Shown here: positions 28,402 through 35,188 of the stretch, one piece after another
Numbering within the stretch: the first letter of the stretch is position 1
Layout of the letters: each line of letters opens with the position of its first letter
Assembly (NCBI GenBank): GCA_029203105.1
Contig: CP119318.1
Location: forward strand, 4,478,501-4,542,500
DNA from: Candidatus Kaistia colombiensis
Lineage (GTDB): Bacteria > Pseudomonadota > Alphaproteobacteria > Rhizobiales > Kaistiaceae
Direction: 5' to 3'
DNA: 64,000 nt
Translations under genes and position numbers: made by a program
The notes under the pieces: model-generated
What the model was told of the DNA's origin: nothing
What the model saw: the letters and a program-made list of their open reading frames with translations, nothing else
Databases searched by the model: none

Positions 28402-28644
28402 TCAGCCCTTCCCGTTGCCGGTTTTGCGGATGGCGTAGAGGAAGATGAAGGTCGCGAGGCCCGAGCCGATCGCCGCTTCCGCCATCGCCACGTCCGGCGC
28501 GGCGAGTAGCAGGAACGACACCGCCGCGAACAGGCTGGCGAGGCCGGACGCCACCATGGCGGGCAGCACGTCCTTGAGGCAGACGGCGAGCACGCCGCTG
28601 ACGAGGATGCTGGCGCAAACGAGGAGAAGCAGGAACTCGAGCAC
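28402..28644 (-). CDS. MbhD-like (DUF4040) small subunit of the antiporter
   Basis: 80 residues from GTG 28644: FLLLLVCASILVSGVLAVCL, FLLLAAPDVAMAEAAIGSGL, ATFIFLYAIRK. The PDVAxTEAxVG-like motif is the DUF4040/MbhD signature, a segment that in canonical Mrp is the C-terminal part of MrpA. The GTG directly follows the mrpF stop (TAGTGTG). Its presence as a separate gene makes the cluster MBH-like. Confidence 0.82.
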   Translation of the reverse strand: MLEFLLLLVCASILVSGVLAVCLKDVLPAMVASGLASLFAAVSFLLLAAPDVAMAEAAIGSGLATFIFLYAIRKTGNGKG

Positions 28645-28645
28645 A

Positions 28646-28906
28646 CTAGAGCCCCTTTTCCAGGAAGCGCGCGATCGCCAGCACCGCCAGGAAACTGAGC
28701 AGGCCATAGACCAGCGCCACGTCGATATAGACGAAGCGGCCGGACACATGCGCGTAGAGGGCGATCAGCGAGATCGAGATGACGGTGAGCATGTCGACGG
28801 CGACGATGCGGTCGACCAGCGTCTTGCCGAGGACGAGCCGGATCACGCCGCAGAGGATGGCGAGGAAGATCAGGACCGCCGCGATCTGGATGATGATGTC
28901 AGCCAA
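28646..28906 (-). CDS. mrpF: Mrp antiporter subunit F
   Basis: 86 residues with three helices: AAVLIFLAILCGVIRLVLGK, TLVDRIVAVDMLTVISISLI, YIDVALVYGLLSFLAVLAIA. The R(L)xxGxTxxDRIVAxD motif is typical of MnhF. It overlaps mrpE by 8 bases. Confidence 0.9.
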   Translation of the reverse strand: MADIIIQIAAVLIFLAILCGVIRLVLGKTLVDRIVAVDMLTVISISLIALYAHVSGRFVYIDVALVYGLLSFLAVLAIARFLEKGL

Positions 28907-29426
28907 AGACCTTCTCCAGATGCGTCTCGAACGGCCCGGCCAGCGCCTCGGTCGCCTTGTCGATGTCGGTGGTCTGGACGTCGAGCCAGTGGATGAACAG
29001 CGTCTCGTCGCGGATATCCATCACCAGCGAACCCGGCGTCAGCGCGATGGTGTTGGCGAGCGCCAGCCGGCCGATCGGCGATTTCAGCTTGGTGCGGATC
29101 TTGACGATGCCGGGCTGGATGTCGATGCGCGGCGCATAGACGATCCGCATCATCGCGATGTTGGCCTTGACCAGTTCGACAAAGAACGTGCCGCTATAGG
29201 CGAGGAAATGGTAGAATCCGGCTGGCGTCCAACGGATCTGGCGCCAGGCGTCGCTGGTCGAGGTGAAGACATAGGCAAGCCCGAGCGTGAGGATCGCGCC
29301 GAGGATGGCGACTTCGATCGCCAGCGTGGAATTGGCGACCATCCAGACGACGAAGAGCACCACCCACAGGCTGAGCATCCCCTGCGGCGCGACGGATTTC
29401 CGGCTGTTGCTATCCACGTCAATCAC
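28899..29426 (-). CDS. mrpE: Mrp antiporter subunit E
   Basis: 175 residues: two N-terminal helices, then LVKANIAMMRIVYAPRIDIQ, PIGRLALANTIALTPGSLVM, LFIHWLDVQTTDIDKATEAL, the MnhE pattern. It is the first gene of an operon mrpE-F-mbhD-G-(mbhE-B)-C-(D-D)-ureF, divergent from nikR with 122 bases between. Confidence 0.9.
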   Translation of the reverse strand: MIDVDSNSRKSVAPQGMLSLWVVLFVVWMVANSTLAIEVAILGAILTLGLAYVFTSTSDAWRQIRWTPAGFYHFLAYSGTFFVELVKANIAMMRIVYAPRIDIQPGIVKIRTKLKSPIGRLALANTIALTPGSLVMDIRDETLFIHWLDVQTTDIDKATEALAGPFETHLEKVFG

Positions 29427-29548
29427 CCCCGAGCGACAAGGCGAACTCTAGATTGCGGCGTTGGCCGATGCAATTCGCAGCGAGGTGCTGGAGACGCCGC
29501 GTCCTTCATTTTATGCTAACTGTGACAATTGTTTAGGGAGAGGCGGCC
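29427..29548. promoter_or_regulatory. divergent mrpE / nikR intergenic region
   Basis: 122 bases with a local AT-rich stretch (CATTTTATGCTAACTGTGAC, then AATTGTTTAG) just before the nikR ribosome site GGGAGAGG. I see no clear copy of the GTATGA-N16-TCATAC NikR operator here. Confidence 0.3.
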
Positions 29549-30067
29549 ATGCAGCGCGTGACGGTGACGATCGACGACGACCTGCTGGAAGGCATCGATG
29601 CGCTTTGCCAGAGCAAGGGCTACCAGAGCCGGTCGGAAGCACTGCGCGACATCATCCGGGCCGAGTTCTCGCGCGCCCAGGCAGCGGCGGCGACCGAGAC
29701 GGCCGGGGCGGACGAGATCTGCCATGCGACGCTCACCTACGTCTACAACCACGAGACCCGGGCGCTGGCGAGCCGGCTGACCACCAGCCACCATCACCAT
29801 TCCGACATGTCGATCTCGACCACCCATGTCCACATGGACCATGACAACTGCCTCGAGGTCTCGATCCTGCGCGGCACAGTGCCGAAGCTGCAGGCGTTCG
29901 CCGACAGCGTGATCAGCCAGCGCGGCGTGCGCCACGGCGCGCTGCACATCATGCCGGTCGAGCATGCCGAACCGGCCGAGGGCCACACGCACCGCCATCA
30001 CCATCACGACGACGGCCATGACCACGGCCACTCTCACGGTCATGATCACGGACACGACCACGACTAG
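29549..30067 (+). CDS. nikR: nickel-responsive regulator NikR with histidine-rich C-terminal tail
   Basis: The ribbon-helix-helix DNA-binding part is MQRVTVTIDDDLLEGIDALC to SRSEALRDIIRAEF. The ACT-like nickel domain carries HxH-x5-C (THVHMDHDNC, H93, H95, C101) plus an upstream SHHHHSD. Typical NikR ends near residue 135; this one continues to 172 with a tail of mostly His, Asp and Gly (HRHHHHDDGHDHGHSHGHDH). The tail could buffer nickel or tune affinity. It probably represses nikKMLQO when nickel is sufficient. Convergent with the DUF1576-type gene, stops overlapping by 4 bases. Confidence 0.93.
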   Translation: MQRVTVTIDDDLLEGIDALCQSKGYQSRSEALRDIIRAEFSRAQAAAATETAGADEICHATLTYVYNHETRALASRLTTSHHHHSDMSISTTHVHMDHDNCLEVSILRGTVPKLQAFADSVISQRGVRHGALHIMPVEHAEPAEGHTHRHHHHDDGHDHGHSHGHDHGHDHD

Positions 30068-31362
30068 AGCCTCTCTTCCGGGTGATCGCCCTTGCGCCAC
30101 TGGATCGCCGTGATCACCGGCGCCAGCACCGAAGCGACGATGCCGGCGGCGAAGCCGTTATTGTAGAGATTGAGCCCGCCATGCAGCACACCGACGCTCT
30201 GCGCGGCGGAGGAATGCACGAAACCGGCGACAATGCCCCAGTACCAGCCGAAGCGGCCGGCAATCGGCGCCAGCGTCGTTCCGAACAACGCCGCCAGCAC
30301 GATCGACGGATCGGAGGCACCCCATGGCTTGGCCAGCGAGCCGATGAAGACGCCGGCGATGATCGGCACGACGTTCCTCGGATGCTTGCCATAGGCTGCG
30401 AAGCCGACGATCGTGAAGATCGCGCCGATGACCGGGCCGTTCAAATCGCCGCCGACCAGCAGCACGTAGATCATGCCGATGGCGCCGGAGAGGCCCATGT
30501 TGACGAGGGTCGGGCCGATTCCGACCAGCGCCACGAAGTCGCTCGGCGCCTGACCGGAAAGTGCGACGATCTCCTTCATCTTCCCGAGCGCCGCACGGTC
30601 GAGCCAGATCCCGCCACCGATCAGGCCAAGGAAGAGCAGGCTCAGGAACGAGCCGAGCAGGAGATTGTTGCCGGTGGTCCAGATGAACACCGGGTCGGGC
30701 ACGAAACCGTAGGACTTGTAGATGGCGACGACCAGCGTGCCGACGATGCCGGCGGTGAAGCCCATATTGTAGAGGCTGAAGCCCATATGGGCCTTGAACA
30801 GCTGCGCCGCGGCGGCCGGCAGCACGAAGCCCATCAGCAGGCCCGTGGCGATGCCGAGCGGCAGGCCGACCGAGGTCGGAATGGCGGTCGAGAACAGAAT
30901 CTCGGAAAAGACCGGCGCCAGCGCGCAGCCGAAGAAGGCGGTGTTGATATGGGCGGAGAAATCTTCCCGCTTGTAGAGCGCGTAGAGATAGACGCCGCCG
31001 ATGATCGGCCAGATGTTGAGGAGGTTCTTGCCGAACAGGCCGAAGCCGAGCACCAGCATCAGGCAGGCAATCGAAGCGCCGCCGATCTTCGCCCCGGCGA
31101 GCCGGTAGATGCCGGCGGAGACCAACGCCAGCAGGCCGGCATTGACGAAGGCAGCGCCCATGCCGCCAACGCCGATGTAATCGGTAATCAGCGTGTCGCG
31201 GGCGAGCAGGATCTTGACCAGCCCCGGGAAGATCTCGGAGGGCGGCGATACGAGGAAGCCGAAGACGACGAAAGCAGCGGCAAAGATGGCGACGATGCCG
31301 AGCAAGCCATCATTGGAAAGCTCCGGCGTCGCTTGCTGCACAGCCGCGTTCGATGCGCTCAT
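30064..31362 (-). CDS. DUF1576-type polytopic membrane protein with internal duplication
   Basis: 432 residues, about 10-12 helices, no characterised function that I know. The two halves are alike: VGGMGAAFVNAGLLALVSAG with GFGLFGKNLLNIWPIIGGVY in the first, VGIGPTLVNMGLSGAIGMIY with GFAAYGKHPRNVVPIIAGVF in the second; likewise GFSLYNMGFTAGIVGT and GLNLYNNGFAAGIVAS. Such inverted-repeat folds are typical of transporters and channels. It lies 154 bases after nikO on the same strand and faces nikR, so it may belong to the nickel regulon. A transport role is inference. Confidence 0.7.
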   Translation of the reverse strand: MSASNAAVQQATPELSNDGLLGIVAIFAAAFVVFGFLVSPPSEIFPGLVKILLARDTLITDYIGVGGMGAAFVNAGLLALVSAGIYRLAGAKIGGASIACLMLVLGFGLFGKNLLNIWPIIGGVYLYALYKREDFSAHINTAFFGCALAPVFSEILFSTAIPTSVGLPLGIATGLLMGFVLPAAAAQLFKAHMGFSLYNMGFTAGIVGTLVVAIYKSYGFVPDPVFIWTTGNNLLLGSFLSLLFLGLIGGGIWLDRAALGKMKEIVALSGQAPSDFVALVGIGPTLVNMGLSGAIGMIYVLLVGGDLNGPVIGAIFTIVGFAAYGKHPRNVVPIIAGVFIGSLAKPWGASDPSIVLAALFGTTLAPIAGRFGWYWGIVAGFVHSSAAQSVGVLHGGLNLYNNGFAAGIVASVLAPVITAIQWRKGDHPEERL

Positions 31363-31516
31363 GATCTGGTCCCGTCGCCTGTTCCGTCGCGACGACGCGG
31401 CGGCAGGCTCGCCCTATCATGACCGTGGCGCGCCGGAAATTAAAACCTCGTATCGCCGGACAGACTGAGACGGGACGCACAGCGCGAGGACGCAGAGCCT
31501 TTGCCCGCCGGGCCGA

Positions 31517-32278
31517 TCAGCCGCCATGCGCGCCTTGGCCCATCGCGCCCGCGCCGTCGACGTCATGTTCGAAATGGACATGAGCGTGGCTGTGATGGTG
31601 CGGATGCTGATGGATGCTGCCGCGATGGCCGCGGCCATCCTTGAGCAGCAGCGCGCAGGTGGCGAACTTGGCCATGAAATGCGCGTCATGCGCCACAATG
31701 ATCATCGCCTGCGGCAGCGCTTCGAGGATCTCGCTGAGCCGGGCATAGGCGTTCGGGTCGAGCCCGACGGTCGGCTCGTCGAGCAACAGAACCTCGGGCT
31801 GCATCGCCAGCACGGCGGCGATCGAGACGAGCCGCTTCTCGCCGCCTGACAGGCGATGCGTGATCCGATCCGCCAGATGACCGAGCTCGAGCGCATGCAG
31901 TGTCGCGCGCGCCGTCTCATAGGCTTGTTCGCGCGATTGCCCGAGATTGAGCGGCCCGAAGGCGACATCCTCGATCACGGTCGGGCAGAAGAGCTGGTCG
32001 TCGGCATCCTGGAACACCAGGCCGGCGCGAATACGGACGCTCCTAAAATCCGCCTCGCTGCGGCGGATCTCACCAAAGGCCTCAACCGTGCCGGCACTGG
32101 CCGGGATGAAGCCTGTGATGATATGCAGCAGCGTGCTCTTGCCGGCGCCATTCGCCCCCAGCAGGACCATGCGCTCGCCCGGGTTCAGCGTCAGGTCGAC
32201 GCCATCGAGCACGGGCTTGGCGGCGGCATAGCCGGCAACGATGCCGGACAGGCGGATCAGCGGCGCGGGCGCGGTCAT
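31517..32278 (-). CDS. nikO: ECF nickel transporter ATPase NikO (CbiO-like) with His-rich tail
   Basis: 253 residues: Walker A LLGANGAGKSTLLHI, Q-loop VFQDADDQLFCPTVIEDVAF, signature HRLSGGEKRLVSIAAVLA, Walker B LLLDEPTVGLDPNA, H-switch IVAHDAHF. The end (SIHQHPHHHSHAHVHFEHD) is histidine-rich, unusual for the ATPase of an ECF system. ATG 32278 overlaps the nikQ stop (ATGA). Confidence 0.92.
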   Translation of the reverse strand: MTAPAPLIRLSGIVAGYAAAKPVLDGVDLTLNPGERMVLLGANGAGKSTLLHIITGFIPASAGTVEAFGEIRRSEADFRSVRIRAGLVFQDADDQLFCPTVIEDVAFGPLNLGQSREQAYETARATLHALELGHLADRITHRLSGGEKRLVSIAAVLAMQPEVLLLDEPTVGLDPNAYARLSEILEALPQAMIIVAHDAHFMAKFATCALLLKDGRGHRGSIHQHPHHHSHAHVHFEHDVDGAGAMGQGAHGG

Positions 32279-33045
32279 GAAAACTCCAGCCAGGCCAGCG
32301 CGATCAAAAGCGCCGGCCAGAAAAGGATGCAAAGACGGTCCGCCCGCTCAAGCCTGCGCTGGGCGAACGCCGGAAAGCTGCCGGCAAAGCCGCGCGCCCG
32401 CATCGCCCAGGCGACCCGTTCCGACCGCTCGGCGCTGCGCAGCACCAGCATGCCGAGCAACTGGCCAAGGCTGCGCCAGCTGTGGCGGTTGCTGCCGGCC
32501 CGGAAGCCGCGCGCCCGCATCGCCCGCCGCAGCCGCGCATATTCCTCGTGGAAGACCGCGACATAGCGCACGGTCAGCTGGAACAGATGCGCGATGCGCA
32601 GCGGGACGCCGATGCCGCTCATGGCGCCGGCCAGCCGCATGGTGCCCATGGTCGAGAGCAGCGCCGCCGCCATCAGCACGCCGGCATTGACGCGGACGAT
32701 GATGACGATGGCCCGGCGAACGCCCTCTTCCGAGACCGGGAGGCCAAGGACACGGAAAAGCTCATGACCCGGCATGGTCAGCGGCAGGGTCAGCAGCAGG
32801 AATAGCAAGAAGCCTTCGACGGCGGTCATGCGGCGGAGCGTGGACCGAAGCGGCAAGCGGGCGAAGAAGGCAGCAGCGAGCGCCGAAAGCAGCGCCGCGA
32901 CAAGCGCCGGCGCCGTATGCAGGACTGCCAGCAGCGCCAGGAAGGTGATGGCGGCAGCAAGGCGGACGCGCGCATCGATGGCGGCGAGCGGACCCACATC
33001 GCGGCTTTCCGCGAAGATGGCGGCGGCGCTCGCCTTGCCGCTCAT
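32275..33045 (-). CDS. nikQ: ECF nickel transporter transmembrane subunit NikQ (CbiQ-like)
   Basis: 256 residues with 5-6 helices and the two Ala-Arg-Gly coupling motifs that dock to the ATPase: RRAMRARGFRAG and AWAMRARGFAG. ATG 33045 overlaps the nikL stop. Confidence 0.9.
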   Translation of the reverse strand: MSGKASAAAIFAESRDVGPLAAIDARVRLAAAITFLALLAVLHTAPALVAALLSALAAAFFARLPLRSTLRRMTAVEGFLLFLLLTLPLTMPGHELFRVLGLPVSEEGVRRAIVIIVRVNAGVLMAAALLSTMGTMRLAGAMSGIGVPLRIAHLFQLTVRYVAVFHEEYARLRRAMRARGFRAGSNRHSWRSLGQLLGMLVLRSAERSERVAWAMRARGFAGSFPAFAQRRLERADRLCILFWPALLIALAWLEFS

Positions 33046-33632
33046 GGCTGGCGATCCCTAGCCGCGCGACGCGATTTCACAAAGGCGGCCAGCCCGAAGA
33101 TACCGACGATGTAGCCGATGCCGCCGACAATGTCCTGGATCCGCAAGGCGGATTGAAGCGCGTCGATCTGCGCCGCCAACGGCGCGATTTTCCGCGCCAC
33201 GGCGATCTCGATGTCGGCCATCGGCACCGGCGGAACGACGGCGGCAACCGTCGGAGCGGAACCGTCCGGCGCGGGCACGGGCACCGGCGCGGCGGCGGGC
33301 GGCGAGGCCGGCGCGGGATCGAGCTCGCTCCCCGCGACGGTGAAGCGCGCGACATGGCCATCCTCGGCATCGACGGTGACGACGATGTCGCCGGTGCCGG
33401 AGGCGGGAAGCGCGAACTTGCCGTCCGGCCCGGTCTTGCCCGATTGCAGCAGCTTGTCGGCGCCGTCGCGCAGCGTGACGTCGACGCCGGCGGCCGGGCC
33501 GCTGCCGACGAAATAGGCCTCGCCCTCGATGCTCGTCCCGATCGCGGAGGCGAACACCTTCAGCCGGTGTGCCGAGGCGGGGCCGGCAGCTGCCAGCACC
33601 AGCGCCGCCGCCAGCAGCGCAGGGCCGCGCAT
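33042..33632 (-). CDS. nikL: NikL-like nickel transporter accessory protein
   Basis: 196 residues: signal peptide (LLAAALVLAAAGPASAH), a mature N-terminus beginning with His, a carboxypeptidase-regulatory-like beta domain (YFVGSGPAAGVDVTLRDGAD, GKFALPASGTGDIVVTVDAE), a Pro/Ala linker, and a single C-terminal helix (VGGIGYIVGIFGLAAFVKSR). This is the NikL/NikN-type layout of NikKMLQO systems. The start at 33632 is chosen for the signal peptide; no clear ribosome site. Confidence 0.8.
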   Translation of the reverse strand: MRGPALLAAALVLAAAGPASAHRLKVFASAIGTSIEGEAYFVGSGPAAGVDVTLRDGADKLLQSGKTGPDGKFALPASGTGDIVVTVDAEDGHVARFTVAGSELDPAPASPPAAAPVPVPAPDGSAPTVAAVVPPVPMADIEIAVARKIAPLAAQIDALQSALRIQDIVGGIGYIVGIFGLAAFVKSRRAARDRQP

Positions 33633-33642
33633 TCGCGAGAGA

Positions 33643-34284
33643 TCAGGACGACGCAGCAATCTTGCCTCCCCGTCGCATGGCGCGCGCCGCCAGCATTTCC
33701 GGGCTGACGCGGGCCAGGAAGCCACAGGCGAAGCCGGTGATAACAGCCTCGCCGACCAGCAGCGGGCCGTAGGACAAGAGCACGATCCGCGCCGACAGCG
33801 TGTAGCTGGAATCACTCAGCGTCAGCACCAGCGCCACCATCACCGCGGTGGTGGCGACCGACAGCGCCGCCACGGCGGCGCCGACCCACGCGGCGCGGCG
33901 CGGCGTGGCGTTGACGAGGAGCGGCGCGAACAGCATCGCCCAGAGCACGCCCGGCAGGGCAATGTTCATCGTGTTGACGCCGAGCGTCGTGATGCCGCCG
34001 AAGCCGAAGAACACGGCCTGCATCACCAGCCCGACAAACACCGCCGGCACGGCGGCCCAGCCGATGATCAACCCCATCAGCCCGGACAGCAGCAGATGCA
34101 CGCTGGTCGGACCGACGGCGACGCTGATCAGGCTGGCGACGAAGAACAGGGCCGCCAGCACGGCGACGCGCGGCAGCCTGTCCTCGTCGAGCGTCTTCAG
34201 CGCGTAGCCGAGCGCCGCGGCCGTCACGACGCCGCCGGCCACCAGCACCGGCACCGAGAGCACACCATCGGGAATATGAGCCAT
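33643..34284 (-). CDS. nikM: ECF nickel transporter substrate-specific subunit NikM (CbiM-like)
   Basis: 213 residues, 6-7 helices. The N-terminus is MAHIPDGVLS: the His that coordinates nickel in NikM is at position 3 instead of 2, so after Met removal Ala would carry the free amine. VGPTSVHLLLSGLMGLIIGW contains the second conserved His, and GFGGITTLGVNTMNIALPG the loop motif. It lies 19 bases after nikK. Confidence 0.9.
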   Translation of the reverse strand: MAHIPDGVLSVPVLVAGGVVTAAALGYALKTLDEDRLPRVAVLAALFFVASLISVAVGPTSVHLLLSGLMGLIIGWAAVPAVFVGLVMQAVFFGFGGITTLGVNTMNIALPGVLWAMLFAPLLVNATPRRAAWVGAAVAALSVATTAVMVALVLTLSDSSYTLSARIVLLSYGPLLVGEAVITGFACGFLARVSPEMLAARAMRRGGKIAASS

Positions 34285-34302
34285 GCTGGATGCTCCGTGG
34301 CG

Positions 34303-35070
34303 CTATTTCATGTCCCGGGCCTGGACCCAGATCAGCCCGCCGAGCTCGACCGGCTTCGGCTTGCCCTCGGGATCGGGCAGCTGATAGTCGGCGTCGACCA
34401 GCGCAGCGAAGCCCCACCAGCCGGCGCGCGGCATGGCATAGTGGAACACACCCTGCCCGTCCGCCTTGACCACCTGGGTGACGAAGGCATCGGCCGGCGG
34501 GGTGACCGAGCCATCATTGACCCACTCGACCTCGACCTCGGCGAACGGCACCGGCTCGCCGTTGCGGCGCACGACGCCGCTGAACAGATTGCCAGTCCAG
34601 AGGCCGTTCGGACGCGACAGCGGCTCGATCTCGACGGGAAAGCCAACCGGCCGATCCCAGTCCGAGCCCCAGCCGAACGCGTCGACGACGACCTTGGAAT
34701 AATGGATGATCGACTTGTCTTCCGCCGGCTCCCAATAGGGCTTCGGCTCGACGAAGAAGGTGTAGGCGCCGGGCTTGGTCGGCTTGTAGGTGGTCTTCCA
34801 GGCCATCTTGCCGTCATGCGGCGCCTCGACCAGCGTGGCGAGCAGATCCGTCTCGCCGGTATCGGTGACGACGCCGAAGCGGGTCGGCTTCGCCATATCC
34901 ATGGTCGGACCGCGATCCATCGGATGGGTAAAGACGAGGTCGAGGCTCAGCTCCTTGTCCTCGGCGCCGAAATTGTCGGTCGAGGGCAGGATCTCCTGGA
35001 AATGCGCGCTCGCGACCGTGGCCGGTAGGAAAATCGCCGCAGCAAGCGCGACCACACGAATGGACTTCAA
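34303..35070 (-). CDS. nikK: NikK-like periplasmic nickel transport protein (DUF4198)
   Basis: 255 residues with signal peptide (VVALAAAIFLPATVASAHFQ); the mature protein starts with His, a likely nickel ligand. It continues VFTHPMDRGPTMDMAKPTRF, KTTYKPTKPGAYTFFVEPKP, KVVVDAFGWGSDWDRPVGFP, HYAMPRAGWWGFAAL, the DUF4198 pattern. It probably captures Ni2+ in the periplasm and passes it to NikM. First gene of nikKMLQO, with a candidate NikR operator 30-57 bases upstream. Confidence 0.85.
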   Translation of the reverse strand: MKSIRVVALAAAIFLPATVASAHFQEILPSTDNFGAEDKELSLDLVFTHPMDRGPTMDMAKPTRFGVVTDTGETDLLATLVEAPHDGKMAWKTTYKPTKPGAYTFFVEPKPYWEPAEDKSIIHYSKVVVDAFGWGSDWDRPVGFPVEIEPLSRPNGLWTGNLFSGVVRRNGEPVPFAEVEVEWVNDGSVTPPADAFVTQVVKADGQGVFHYAMPRAGWWGFAALVDADYQLPDPEGKPKPVELGGLIWVQARDMK

Positions 35071-35099
35071 TTTCCGCCCCCACTTTTGATGCCGTTCAA

Positions 35100-35127
35100 A
35101 TGTGAGGATTGTATCAGGACATCATAC
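35100..35127. promoter_or_regulatory. candidate NikR operator upstream of nikK
   Basis: ATGTGA-N16-TCATAC. The second half-site is identical to, and the first matches 4 of 6 bases of, the E. coli NikR operator GTATGA-N16-TCATAC, with exact spacing. It lies 30 bases before the nikK ATG, where it would cover the promoter. Confidence 0.55.
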
Positions 35128-35188
35128 TCGTCAAGAACGCCATGCACGTTTCCGTCAGCATCGGGTGACTTTCTGCAACCCGTTGCCG

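Noticed and set aside
29427..29548. NikR operator before nikR
   Set aside because: No pair of half-sites with 16-base spacing could be found; only AT-rich sequence is present.
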